Assembly (NCBI GenBank): GCA_037074615.1
Contig: CM073535.1
Coordinates: 434,001-498,000 of the forward strand
DNA: 64,000 bases
Direction: 5' to 3'
Source of the DNA: Leucaena leucocephala
Taxonomy: Eukaryota; Streptophyta; Magnoliopsida; Fabales; Fabaceae
The notes beneath the pieces were generated by a model. That model saw only the letters and a program-made list of their open reading frames with translations. It was not told the DNA's origin and did no database searches. Made by a program: the position numbers and the translations under genes. How positions within the stretch are numbered: the stretch's first letter is position 1; each line of letters starts with the position of its first letter. Positions 35,617-50,600 of this stretch are shown here, in pieces.

Positions 35617-38600
35617 TTAATGCATCCATCTGGCCATTTTCAAAGTCATAATCTTTCTCTTCTTATTGGCACGATTCTTGGCAGAAATTCTCATCTTGCG
35701 CTTGGCATTCCTCATTGGATTGATGACGGCCATGACCTTTTCTTCTTGTTTCTTCTTATCTCTCTTTGCCTTTAGCTTCTTCCCAATAAGGTTGTACGCC
35801 TGCACAAAGTTCTGGGTTCCCAGAATGTTCTGCATTTTCTCAAGGCTTTCTTCCGCTAACTGCTTCATATTATCTGGTAAAGCGGATAGAATTAATCAAG
35901 TAAATAATACTAATAAATAACGCATTACATTAACAAACAAGACAGAGGGATTCACAAATCGTGACTTTTCTTTTCCCAACAGAATTTCTGACCAAGCATG
36001 CCTACACTATAGATGCATTGCTTATTTCAATAAAAGATAAACTCAGAACCACTTCAGCTGAAAGTGAGTCTCTGGCTCGCAGGAAAATAGTACAATATAC
36101 AAAGAAAAAATCAAATTTTGGTTATTTTCGTACTTTTCCAGATTAATTAAACGGAGAGAAGAAAGGAACTTACCAGGGATCACTTTGCCAGCAAATCCTT
36201 CACAGACTTTATATAGAGGTAGCAAGACTTCAGATGCATAATGCAGACAGTCATCCTGACTAATCTGTGACATTATACTTTTAAAACTGTTGAAGACTAT
36301 TCCCATCTGCACTCACAAATCAAAGTAATTTCGCTAATTGACATTATAGAGAAAGGTTATACACACAAAAGGAAGGGGGGGAAAAAACAAAACTTCACAT
36401 AACTTGCATACAAACCTGGCAAGTCTCCATTTGAAGGGCAATCTTCCCCATTTTCTTGAGCAATGCTGAGACAAGAGCATGCTGGATATTATTTGTATTT
36501 TGCTGGTTATTTTGTTCATGTACAGAAGATGTAAGAGGTAAGAACAAGCTTATTCCCTTCCTTGAATCAAGCAAGTCAAAAGCTTTAAGGAACCGTTCTT
36601 TCTCATGCGGCTCAAGAGCAGACCAGAATGCAGAAGGATCTACGGGTGCAATTTGTCCCATCACAGAATGGACTCCACAAACGACAAAGACGATACTTTG
36701 GTTCATTAGGTTGGCATCGGCATCATCCATGAGCGGCGTTTTAAGTTGGCAGCAAAGCGAAGCAGCTATATGAAATAGTCTACTAGGACTCATGAGATAA
36801 TAACTTGCCAAAGACTTCTGATGATGTTCTTTACAAGCATCAACTACATGAGTGAAGTATTGGGCTATGAGGTGGACCGATCGGTTGTGTATCCATGAAT
36901 GTGGGTGCAGAAGCATCTGACATATTGCATCCCATATAACCTGAAATTTGTGCACTTATATGTGAGAACCTTGGAGACTCGGCCTATTTGGCATAAATGT
37001 GGAAAAGAAAAACATTGCTATTTTTTTTTAAAAGGCAATTCTTTTAATTATTTTTGTGTTTGGCCAAGACACTACAATATTAGTATGTGTATTATGCGTT
37101 TTATTATCTAAATCCTTGTATGCATTAAAAAATTGTTGATGAGGGATTTACCTCAAGATCCCCAGCAAAGCATAATTCATGGAACTGATGAATCAGCTTC
37201 TCTAGCATAACTAAAGAATAATACGCTTCCTTCCAATGGGGAATAATAGATTCAGCAAAGCCAACCTTCCTGTCAGTGATTACATCTATTGAAGACTGCA
37301 AGATGCGACGAGTCACTGGTAGGATGCTATTAACATATCTATAAAATCCTTTCTTCAATACCTCAATCAGCAACCCCAAAACCTGTGACAACATATTTGG
37401 ATGACATTATAAACTCAAGAAAACATAGAAATATGCTCAAAAACAAACCATAAAAGAATTTACAACTAAATCACACACCAACACGTTTGAAACAAAAAGG
37501 TCAATACAACAAAGCTGTATAGCAATTTTTGAAAGACAATGAGTGTACATAAAACAACCCCTCTACCTCTAGATGAATTTTATGAGCACAAAAAAGATTT
37601 ACACCCTTCAGTCTAGGTGAACTACAAGTTACCTAAAAAGCTTCTCTAAATCCACCTCAATGTCTCCTAACACAAATTTTATGACCACAAAAAAGTTAAT
37701 TACACCCTTCAGTCTAGGTGAACTACAAGTTACCTAAAAAGCTTCTCTAAATCCACCTCAATGTCTCCTAACACATAATGCATCCGATACTCACATACAG
37801 GAGAAACATAAGGTGAAATAAAAAGAGGGGGAGCTCCACAGCTATGCTTTGCATTAAATTTATGACTGACAATATAATTACGAGGATATTACCTGTGCAG
37901 CAGCAGCCCAAAGTTGCTGCTTCTCGCCCAAATACCAAGATAGAGCATACTCGAGAATGGAGTTTAGTGAATTTGGGCTTATTGAACCAATGAGCTCCTT
38001 TATAGCGGCCCCACTCATAGAACGAACAGAATTATCCCTGTCATTGGCCAAGCAGGCCACCAAATGGACAAATAACGTCTGCGATTGCTCATCCAAAACA
38101 CTTCTTGGAAATTTGACTATAATAGCATGAATCATTTCAAGAACAGATTTCCGTCCAGTTGAATACTCATATCTGCGCAAAGATTAAAATATTCATAACC
38201 ATAGAAATACAAGAAAAAAATAGCTACAACAATCAACCATCACATTGACTATTCTGGATCACTTGCCTTAGATTAGCAAGAAGGGAATCTAGATGCTGTT
38301 GCAAGCGTTTCCCTGAAAGACGGTAATCAAGCAAAAATTGCAACAAAATCTTACTGCACTTTTTGCGAATTGATTCCAATTGACTTGTCACCATCAGTTC
38401 AGCAACCCTAGTAATAAGATCATAAATTTCAGGTACAACTAACTTGCGATTGACAATACCCTTGAGGAGTGAAAGGGCCACAGGAGATTGATTCCTTTCA
38501 AGGTCAACAAACAATGGAAGCTGAATTAGAAGGTGTAGCTGGTCTGATGTAAGTGTAATTTTGGAGCTCCGCAAAAGCACAGTCAGCAAGGTCAAACATG

Positions 38601-41600
38601 ATTGCATTAAAGGACTGCTAGAGTTCACTGTGGTGTGTGTAATGCTCAACAGGGCAGCCTTTAGTCTTTCAGCTTGAGATTCAAGGGATGGCAAGGGCAA
38701 CCTTACCAATATAGTAAGACATCCAAGGGAAGCAGACAAAATATCCTCATATTTGGAGTGCAGGCACTCACTCAGTATCTTCACAAAAGGATCTAGTAGG
38801 GACAGAATATTTGCATCTTTCATATCCTGTTTCATACCTTTAGTATGTTTATGCAATATTCTGAGAGCAAACACCCTAATAAGATGCGAGCATAATGAGC
38901 CACATTCAACTCCGCGGCCTGTAGAATTTTTATTAGGAGCAATACGAGAAGGCTTATCCCCCATGTCAATCAATTTATTCTCACGCTGACAAATTTCATC
39001 TTTAATCCCATCTTCAACAAGGCCATAAACAAAAATAAACAAATCGGTCTCATCTACTGATGAATTCAATTCAATACCCGCAGCAATGTGCTGCAACATA
39101 TTTTGCAACTTCGCTTTTACTTTTGGCGTGATGTTCGGCTGCATATGAGCCATCACTGGTGAAAGAAGCTTCAACGCATAGCTTTTGAATGTAATGTTTT
39201 GGGCCATCAGTTTCAAGGTTTCAAATGACTTTTTCCTCCTGGTTTCTTTCATCTTTGAAGCAATCTTTTCCACTTCCTTTTCTTCAGCAACATCTCCAAG
39301 AATGTCCATCTCGACCACATGAAGAAGATCCTCCAAACAGTAATCTAACTTTCCATTCACCGGATTCAAAAGACACTTGGATAGAATAAAATTGATCGTG
39401 TAACCTAACACATGAAGTTCATATCCTCTCTTCAAGGTAGCTTGCAAAACCTTGACAATGAATTGCAAGTATTCCAATCCAAGCTCCTTCAAACAAGTTG
39501 CCAATGCAGACCTAGCTTCATCACGAACGCTCTCTAGATGACTCTTTAAGAAGTTTGAAATTCGATGAACTATACTTGAAAGATGCAAATCCATTACATC
39601 TGCCGGAAGCAACTTAAGTAGTTTCAATGCTGCAAGACTGATATTCACATTGACCTTCTCTGAATCAGAATTTAGCAGCTTTTGTATCTTTGGGAAAACA
39701 ACTTCGGACAGGCAAGTCTGTATCTCTCTGTCCACAACAGAAGTACCACAGTCCCCTGACACAGCAGACGATGGAGTGATAGCAGTCCCAAAATCAGAAT
39801 CAGTGCCTAATGATGGTTCTTTAGGGTAAGAAATTTCTGAAAAATGATATCTGTCCAAAATAGAGCAACTCAGCCGAATAAACACTTTCTGCTTATCTGG
39901 ACTGCTGGACATTCCCCGAAAGCATCTGATCAATAATGCATAGTATGACTTCCATTCCATCTGACCAGCCACAGAAGCGATGGTCTCTATACAAGCATTT
40001 TTCATATGTTCAGCCTTTCCTTCTTGTTCATCAAATAACATGTTGAAGAAGAGTGGCAAAAACACTTTCTTGATGATGCCCTAGAAGTAACCAATAGCAC
40101 ATTACATTCAATGGTAGAAAAATATTTATCCATATCATAGGATAAAGTCATTACCTCAGACATCTTGTTCGTACTGATAATATTTCTAAACCGTGACAAA
40201 GCCCTTACTCTCCTATGCATCTGAAGTATCAAATGTAATAATTTAAGAAACGTAGCATCATTTTAAAGACCTATGAAAATATAGAAAGTAACAACTACAA
40301 GTAAACAGTTTGATAGAGCGATGCAATAAGCATCACAGTGTATAATCATGCCAAAGAAAAACAGCATAAAATAATTTAGGCTTGAAACAAGGTTCGTTAA
40401 TCGTGCATATTTGGAAGTGAAAATTCCTCATCCTATGTAAACATATGAATACAGTCCACCAAAAAAATGAATGCAAGGTAACTAGGAGCTCTAAATACTT
40501 GGTGCAGTTTAATGTATTTGGAAATGAAAAACTCCATGCCTATAAAAGCAAGGAAATTAACAATGCCAACTAAGCAAAATGCACCTTAATACAGAAACAT
40601 ACCTTTGGGTCAACTATGTTATTGAAAAAATCTACTTCGGCATCTTCACTGCACAAAGCCACAAGTGATTTAAGGTTTGACACTTCTGGAAGCTTTAAGA
40701 CCATTTGACGAAACAATTTTATCCATCCCTGCACAATATCATTCAGTATACATAGAGGATTATCACAGAGATAGGGGATTAAGTGATAATTCATTGGTGA
40801 TTTCAATATTAGCAAGTAAATAAAACAAATATTTGGATACGATTAATTAATATATAATTCAGTGAGTGGCATATCAACCTATCTCACAATGCATGGAACT
40901 AAGAAGGTGAAAATTACATATCTAAATGTGATAGACCATGAACACAAAGGGAGAAGGATAGCTCAGGGCTACCATGACCATAAAGAGGAGACAAGGGAAA
41001 TTTTTGCTAACATATGCACTTACATAACTAACTTTTTATCACTTTGAAAATCTGTATAGCACAACTTAATAATATTATGATAAAAATGAATAAAATTAAG
41101 AACACAGGATACCTTTCTAACAGAAAGAACTCCATCCATTGCATCAGCCATATGCTTCAAAAGAAAGTTGTTTGTGATACGCTGGATGCATGATCTTGTC
41201 CAACAACCATCAGTGTCTCTCATTACAGACAACACTCTGTCACTGTTTCCTTCTTTATTAAAGATCACGGCAGAAAAATCAACAAAGGACAGCAATGAAC
41301 CACAAGCACTAACCACAAATGTCAGTTCTTTAGACGACATGTCATGCACACAGTGTGACAAAACAAGTAATGCATGATCAGCCTCAACTTTTTTGAAGAA
41401 GTCAATATTAATGCTTTCATAAGCCTCTAGAATTGCATCATGATTAGGCCAACCCATCAAAGATGTTGCATTCAGCTGGCGAAGAAGTTTTGCCTGCATT
41501 GCATCAAAATAGCAGAGTATTACAGAACAAACACAATATACAGAGTTCTGTCAGATAAAGTGACAAGGGAAAATTTTACCACAAAGAGAATAGATGCATC

Positions 41601-44600
41601 AGATGCTGCAAGTGCATCTAGAAGATCACAGACCCTCAACCTCATATCCAGCTCCGCCAATATATATAAAGGAGAGATGGCATTCAGAATTTTAGTGGTG
41701 CAACCATTTCCCAGTATTGGTATTAAATTTTGAATGACTGCCAAAACCTCAGCACAGGCATCTACAACCACCAAGAGAATTTCAATATCAAAGCAGCAAC
41801 CCATTCTGGGGAAGAAAAAACCAGGAAATATATGATAGACACTCACCAGAAGTAAGGGATTTTTTCTCGATGAACAGAAGCAAAATATCAACAAATTTCT
41901 TTGCCAGATCTACATCCTTGATGTACTTCGGTAAAAATTTAAGAATGTTTAATACCATCTCCTCTGGAGATTTGACCAGCTTTCTGGCATTAAAAACAGA
42001 AAAACACTGAGTGCCAAGTCCAAATTCTCGCATCTGACTTTTTTAATGATTATATGGAGACTTTCTTTCTGACACAACATGGAACCAGTGCAATCAAAGG
42101 ACACTGTATCTGTTTATTAGTTATTAATATGATGAAACTTTCATGTCCATATATTTCCTGAGTATTTTTTGTTTCTTCCCCCTATAGAATCTTATCAGGA
42201 AGAGTAAATGATATTTACAGTTTTAGCTTTGAAAATATAGTAATCAAGGGATATTATAATCCATCTCTAGATCTCAAATATTCAACCTCAATTACATACT
42301 CAACTATGAAGACCATACACTAATCCATAACACAGGAACTTGATTTCACACAAAAATGGCAGAATATATGATCTCACAAACTTAACTAATAATAAGACGT
42401 CAGAAATCTCAGCTGTATGCATATTAGGAACAGAAAACGGAAGCAATGTGTAACATCCGATATATTTAAAATTACCTACTCAGGCGCATAGGTAAGATAA
42501 GATCATACCTCTTGGCTGCAGTATCGCTTCCAAATAGAGAGCACAAGCTGTCTACAAGTCCAACAATGTTGGAATGTAAAACTCTTTGTGCAGGATTGTC
42601 TTCATCATCCAATTCATTGTCAAGGTTCAACAAGTTATCAACAAATTTTAGAACACAAACTATAACTGCCTCAGAAGCTGATTTGACACGGAGAATTGAA
42701 TATATATCAGATACAAGACCCTCTTCCTGGCATAATAAACCCACGAGTTTATTGCTTCTACTCATGGCCACAAAGCAAGAGAAGAGCGAACTTGGTTTCT
42801 CACTACTAGCAGCTTCCTGCTTGAATCTATCAATCAAAGGTTTTACTGAGGCAAAGAATAAGTCCCACAAATCAGAACCAAATTCATGGTCATCATACTT
42901 ATTAAGAACAAATGAAACAATTTTCAGGCACAAAGATCTCATATCCTTTAACTGCTTCAAAGTTGTGGTGGTCTGCACATATAAATTCAAAGTTAAAAGA
43001 AACTAAACAAAACAGAACAAAACTACAAGGGAAAAAGAGAACAATATATTCCCATACAAAATTATATGCTGGTAATTACAAAGTCAAATGTTACGAACTT
43101 ATAGTTCTAAAATGTGAGGGAAATTTTACCGTGTGCCTGAGGGAAAGGGCAATAAATAACGCCATAAAAAAACTTCAATAGAACATATTGTGAGACAAAC
43201 TGATGGGATTAAAATTCTATTTTAAAGTTTTCTTTTTTAAATAGAGTTCTTTTGTTATCTTTGGCAGTCTTGAGTTTTCTTTGGGCATCCTCAAATGCAA
43301 GTTTCTAGCCAAGCATAATAGATTAGATGGGGAAGTATAGTCATCCAGGAACAACAACCACGCCACAGCAAAATGGAGCATAGTCTGCTTCTCTTTCCCA
43401 TTATTGTAATTCATAAAAATTGCAGAAAAGCTTACCATACAAGCATGTTCGAATGTCAAGCTGAATGTCCACATAGGGGTTTCATACTCTACTAGTGGGA
43501 CAGTAATTCTTTTATTGATAGGGATAATACAAAATTAATTTTAATGGATATATACATAGTAGTTACTGCTTATTGAGACCAACATCAGCCACTCATAATT
43601 CATTAGTTATCAAAGTTAACTGAGTAAAGTTCCAAACAAATAATATTCTACATTGATAATGATCAAAACATTTGACCTAAAAAAACAAGATAATGATTAA
43701 AAAATTACCTGGATTTCATTTACTGTAGTGACATATTCCTTTTGGGAAAATGAGTCAGTTCCAGAATCCCTCTGATCTGAAGGGAGTTCATTTAATCTTG
43801 CATTGTGAAGACTTGATGCACAGCTTCCCAATAGCCGAACCACACATCCCATCAATAGATCAAGAAAAGGTCTAACATGCAATTCATCAAAAACTCCAAG
43901 GACATCTTCAATAACATGCAGAAAAGCATATCTCTTTTTCAAGGAAATCGCTGCTATACTTTCTGAGGTGAAATACTCTAACAAAGATGACGTTTGAAAC
44001 TCACTAACAGAACCTCCAAGTAGAGTCCAAAACAACTTGGCAGGTCCATCAGTTTTATTTACTATCTGCAATGGCTTTAGCATTAATGAAAAGAAAATTG
44101 GCAGCTCATCAACATCAACTTCAGCAATGAATTGCAGAATAGCCTTCCGACGATATATGCTTGTATTCTGTCAAAATAAAAGGATAATGAATGATCAGTT
44201 TAGAACTAGCCAAATGAAATGCACAACTACATAATTACCACCTTTGTTTGAGTCTAACGAAAGCAACCAACTCAGAGGTTCATATTAAATATACCTTTCG
44301 AGAAGCAAGTTCCTTGAGCATTCTGACTTTTGGCATCAAAAAACGTATAACTAGTGGAACAAGATGCATCCTGTGACATTCCTCAATGGTGCCAGCTTCT
44401 CTAGATAAACTCCATGTTGTTAATTCCTCTCTCAAAGTTTTCGAACAGATCAAGTTTCTCAAATGCAGATCATATGGTACAAGGTGATCGTCCTTCCAGG
44501 TCAACAAGCAATCCAGAACTTTCACTTGAATTTTAGGATCATTTTCTTCCATAAGCCTACCAAAAACACAAAATAATGTCTTGAGTAGGGAGGCCTCCAA

Positions 44601-47600
44601 TATGAAGTATGCAAGTAACTGATGAGCAGATGAAATTGAGCAAGATACAACTGTTAAGTAGCCCCAAAAAAGAAAATCCAACGTGAAGTATGCAAGTAAC
44701 TAATGAGAAACTGAAACTGAACGAGATAAAACTGCTAAATACCTCCCCCCCCCCCAAAAAAAAAAAACAAAGAAAAAGAAAGAAAAGTTTGTGTCAACCT
44801 GTTTTGCAGAACCTCCTTAAGAAATTGACTCCAGTAAAATGACTTGGGATTTTTCATCAGCTTCAACAAGTTTAACCATTCTTTCAGCACAGCCTTCCAC
44901 TCTTTGCCTTTACAAGCATGATTGTTAAACAATCCCACACTGTAATGTCATATAATAAAGGAAAACAAACTCTCAAACTAGCTAATTTGAGTAAAACATA
45001 ATTAGAGTTGAACAAATGTACTGATAAAAGGACAAAATCAACCACATATACCTCACAAGGTCATCAGTGTTGTATCCTAAAAACTTTAGGAATAAAGGTA
45101 TAAATTGCCGAGATCCGGATTCAACGACAGTAGGGATTTTTTGCAAACATTGCAGCAACAATGACAAGATTGTTACAGAAGGAGTACTATTAGAAGCACA
45201 ATTGATAAATTGTATGAAAGAGTGGCAAAGACCTGAGACAAAAAAGCTTAAATAATGAATCAAAAGGAAAGCAGATTGGCAACTAAAGCTTAAAACCAAG
45301 CACAATGATAATGCCATTCCTTATACTCATCTCTCTTTTACTTATTTATTTTGTATGGTTTATACCATGAATAGCAACATAGTGGAATTTCTGTTTATCT
45401 TTAATGATTGGTACATTAAATTTCTGTAAGGCGAGAATTTAAATAATTTATAAGTAATAACAATTAGTTGGCAAAAAGAAATTGCCAATAAAATTAAGTA
45501 TACAACATTTAATTAAATTAACTGCAATATTCATAGAACAAGTCAGATTCAGAGATCAATTATTAATTGCATGCATCATTTCTGAACATAAGGTTTCTGT
45601 TTTATTTAGATTAGTTTAACTTTTCTAGGAAGATGCCTTGTACTCTCCTAGCATCTTCATCTCTTTGAAATTTGTCTTCTTTTACACATGCACCTATATA
45701 TGAGACAAACTTTAATAAATAAATATAGCAGCATCCAAAAGTATTAATCAAGTTGGACAATACCAGTTAGCTTATCAGGCAATCTAGCGTTCACAAAAGG
45801 ATCTACCACAGACGAGTTCTGTGATATCAATTGACATCGTTCAAGATAATACACAAAGTTATCCCACACGAGTGCAAAATGTTGACTGATCAAGACTGCA
45901 AGACATTCCAACGCAGGATTCCAGAGGTCACTAAAACGATTATGCAAGATGCCAAGCAATCCATTCAAAACAAGTGACACATAAACATCAGAGATCCTTC
46001 CAGCAGATAGGTCCATCTGGATCTTGGAAATCACTCGTTGAACGTGTCTGCTGGTAGCAATTGAAATAGGAGTTGTTTCAATTGAGAGGAGGAGCTGAAG
46101 AACCTGTTATATCACCAAAATTAGTGCACTATTAACTAGAAGCTGAAGTAAAAAAAGATAACATCTCAGAATACAGAATACATACATTACTTGGTGTGCT
46201 ATCCACGTTGGAAATATAAGAGGATTCAGTTTTCCTTCTCTTCTCGGCCATCTGCTCTGCTGAAGGAATTCCCCTACCCATAAACTTAAAGTGACAGAGT
46301 ATTTTGAGAGTTGAAATGCGTATCTCCTTGTCTGAATGGCTCAGATTATCAGCAAATATGGTCACCACACTGCCAATACTTTCTTCAATCTCTGAATGAA
46401 ATTTTCTATAGCCAGCTTCTTCTAAAGGAGAACTGAAGTTCAATAGAGAGAGTAATAAGAACAAAGCTTTCACTGTCATAAACATAAGATATAAAAACTG
46501 AATACAAACATTTTATTATAAACACAAAGCCACTTACCCATTCTTGGATTCTAAATGATCAGCAACAGCTGACAACACTTGTGAAGATGATCGATAGGTT
46601 TTTGCAAGACTCAAAAACTTTTCAGTTGCATCAACGCCAGAGCTACAATTGTGACATAGGCTGTTATAAGAACTTAATGCAGCACCTATAATGCTTTCCC
46701 AAGCTTTTTTAGAACTATCTGCATGGTAGCAAGAGGAAACAGCATCTGCCATTAAGAAAAATACATCAAAAGAAAAAAGAGCCGGGAGCAAGAAGATGAT
46801 GAGAAACCCTACCATTTTATTGTCCACAAGGTTAAAAGGAAAAACATGAGAATAAGAAAGAATTATTATAGCAACAAAACAATGCATCCATTGTAATGTA
46901 TAAACAGGGTCAGATTTCTTTTTTCAAGGTATGTATTAACCCCATCCGCCATTATAATAGCAAGCACGGTATCTTTGCCTTCTGATCAATATAATTAACA
47001 GCACAAGGTTCTATAAAGTTGTTCATCAAAGAAGTAAATTGCAAAGAATAAAGGATTGAGATGGTACCAGGTTTAACTTTCACAAGCTGATCTGCTGCAT
47101 CTACAAGATTCACTAACAAAGATGGATTGGGCTTGACGATTGACATATGGGAATAGCAGTTAACAGCTCCCCATAGAAGTGCCAGCTTTTCTTCATCAAT
47201 TTGACATGATACATCACAACGCGCAATATCACTTGTTGCTTTCTTGATGATTCCTTGCAAATAACAGGAAATCCTTGCAAGTGCTTCGGCACTTATACTA
47301 TCCACAAAGTCTTCATTTTGTACTTTTAATTGCATTTTCTCACAGAAGGACTGTAACAAATATATGGCTTCTTCCTCTGAATTCTCCATCAAATCATCTA
47401 TTGCACTGAAAATCAGGTTATAGAAGCTAAATATCAGATTTACAAAGAACCAAACCTTAACTGATTCATTCATATTTATATAGTTTTGAGGTTACCTTAT
47501 AACAACCCCACTGAATGCATGTAAACAATGTTCCATGCGTAACAACTCTCTAATAAAATGAAGTAAACTGCAACAAACAAACAAAAAATCAAGAAGGAAC

Positions 47601-50600
47601 ATAAACAAACAGAAGAAAATGCGGATATCAAAAACATATTAGTCCAGTCAATACCTTGAGCTTCGCAACTTAAAAATTGGAGCCCACTGGAGGGCACACT
47701 CAGATATTATAGACTTGTCATTGTACCCATGGAGCCCCTTAAGAATACCCAACATTGATTCCAAAATTTTGTCAATGACCAAAGATATTTCATCTTGGGA
47801 CTTGATCATGCCAGAAGGTGTAATGTACATCCGCACAAGCAACAAGACAAGTTCAAGCATAGGTTTATAATCTGGCAAACATAATGGCAAATAAGATTAG
47901 AACAAATGCACACAGACTCTGTAAACAACTAAAATGAGTAGACTAATAAGAATGCAAACTGGGAAAACACAAGGACATGTGTGCACACGCACAAGAATTT
48001 GAAGGAACCTGTCAGCACCTAAAACTACCCACTAGCACATTTTGATGAGCCACAAATATTACTAAATTATTTTAAAGTAATATAGTTAATTAAAAAATAC
48101 AGAAAGAAGATACTTCATATATATTAACTCACCAAAATCTTTTCGTTCGTTACGTGCCTTTACAGCTGAAATTAGCACTGATAGAAGGCACCTTAAATGC
48201 GCAATCCCTCCAGTACAAGCACATTCTTTGACTTCCTTATACAAGCATTTCCATACCAAATTCAATTCCTTGGCCTTCATCGTCTTACATAAATTCTCAA
48301 ACACAGATTCTACAATTGTCAGCACGGTGCTTGGCTCTGGATAGGAGAGAGAACAATAGTCAAAGTAATGCACCAATACATTAAAAATCATTGAAAAACT
48401 AATCTATATTTACTAATAGCCACAATAGCCAACTATAAAGAATCTATCAAAAACCTGTGGGAGAATGTCACCAGTTACAGTAACCACAATTATTTTCATA
48501 AGGAACATCAGATATGAAACATATAAGGACAAAAAAGTTGCAGGAAACCATAAAAATCCCTATTTATTTTGCCACATCATCAATCCTTGAGTTTAAGCTT
48601 AAAAGAAACAAATATGTTGCAGGCTCTCAAATAATAATAATAATCCAACAATACCGATAGTAATATTGGTGGTGGTAAAGATAACTGCTGACTAGCGCTC
48701 ATATCATGAAAGGTATCTATTGAAATGCATGCATGCTCAGATGTGCAGATGCACGGATCAATAGACAGACGGACACAGGTGCACAAAGGAACAAATGCAT
48801 GAATTCCATTGACCAGGGACTGATACATAGACACACATAAATGCATGCCCCACCTAAAAAAACAAAAAATTATAGATATATAATATATATGAAGGAGAGA
48901 GATCGCTTGAACTAGGAAGCAAGCTTGCCTTGGTTATCTTTATCACCAATAGAATATACTTCTTTGCTTGTCAGTAATTTCAGTACTCTCTCTGCTTTTG
49001 AATGGAGTGCTGATGAGGAAGTGGTCATAACATGATAAAGTAGCGCTTGAACACCTAATTCTCTGCAGCGAGAGGGGTCCTTCACAGCTTCAAGCATGAC
49101 CTCTTCAATTCCTGTCCAATCCGTCAATATTATAAGTTTTGCAACCATCCAAAAAATTAAAGAAATGAATCCCCAAATCATAAATTAAAAAGGGAAAAAA
49201 AGAAGAAGAGTGAGAACCAAACAAAACAATATGAAACTAGGAGGCAGTATAAGAGTCATATAACATTCATTAAAAAAACAAAGGAAAAGATTAAGCTTAA
49301 GCCACTAACAGATCCAAACAGTTCAGTCCCAATTGGTCTGTAATTGAAGAGAAGAAAAACGTTAGGATCACTACCTCTCTTAAGATGCTCATCTGGTGCA
49401 TTTCTCAGAACAAATGACACGGCCTCTGCCATGAATTGTTGGATATACTCCTCTGGGTAATATCTCAATTTCGCCGTGACCCTTTAAGTTCCAAAAGAAA
49501 TATAAGAAACGTGAAAGTTTAATGAATAAAGTGTGTGCATAATATCATGTACTCTGGATATTTTCATCTTAGTGAAATATGGTTGGGTAACATAATAGTA
49601 TGATCTAAAGATGAAAGCCACTATTCTGTTTGCCAGCCCTTTGGTACCAGAGATATAATTATCATTTAATTCTTCGGAAAAATAAAAGCTTTTGACATGC
49701 CTTAACTCGTGTAGATAAGTATGCACATCAAATTAAAAAATGAGACAACAAACATCTCAGTTCATTAAGGAAATAGAACTACCGAAGGCTTTATCTAAGT
49801 AATGCCTTTCAAATTCAGTTAATGCAACTTATGAATGTGACCAACTTTTGTGAGTGAGCAAGCATGGAGGATAATTCTCAAGTGTATTATTCATTAAAGA
49901 GTTCCATATACATACATAGGGGAACAGATTGCAAATGGCCTGCAACTCATATCCCAATTATCTCGGCAAGATATGAGGAAATAATACAGAGTGCAACAGC
50001 TTCAAAAAAATATGATATAAAAACAAATAAAGACAAAATATGCTAAGTCAACCTAGTCTACTAGGAGAATACCAGAGCAATAATAATATTAATATTAATA
50101 ATTAAAATTAATATCAATTAAAATTAATATCACACCAACAGTGAGAGAGTTCCGTCTTAGACCATTTTGAGTTGCACACATGTTAATCAAGTTGGCATTT
50201 ATCAGAGGTGAAGGTACGAAAAACTACATATGAATGAACAAATCAGCGTTTGCTGAACATTCAATATTTTAATTGGAAGGGTATACAGAAATCAAACTTC
50301 ATCACTCACTCGAGCACATGTACTGTGTTATGTATTAGATACTTCCGCAGATACATCATTATGTTTGACCATGAATTGAACATCTGCATAACAATGAACA
50401 TGGTTTTAGCGTTCACAGCAAAAATAGTGAAGAAAAAACTAAATAAGTCCAAAATAAGAAGCCACATAATTCTCCTCACAAGAAAAATCCAAGATGTTAG
50501 CTTACCCACTCAATGATCTCTGGATCTCTATCAGCACCACTTTCTAGAAGAGACACTAAAGAATCAACAATTCTGGGCAAAAGCCTAGAAAAATCAAGAT

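Noticed and set aside
18537..48960. Idea that the two GC donors in UTP20 reflect sequencing errors
   Set aside because: Both lie in the classic AAG|GCAAG context of real GC donors, and the rest of the 8.1-kb coding sequence is error-free.
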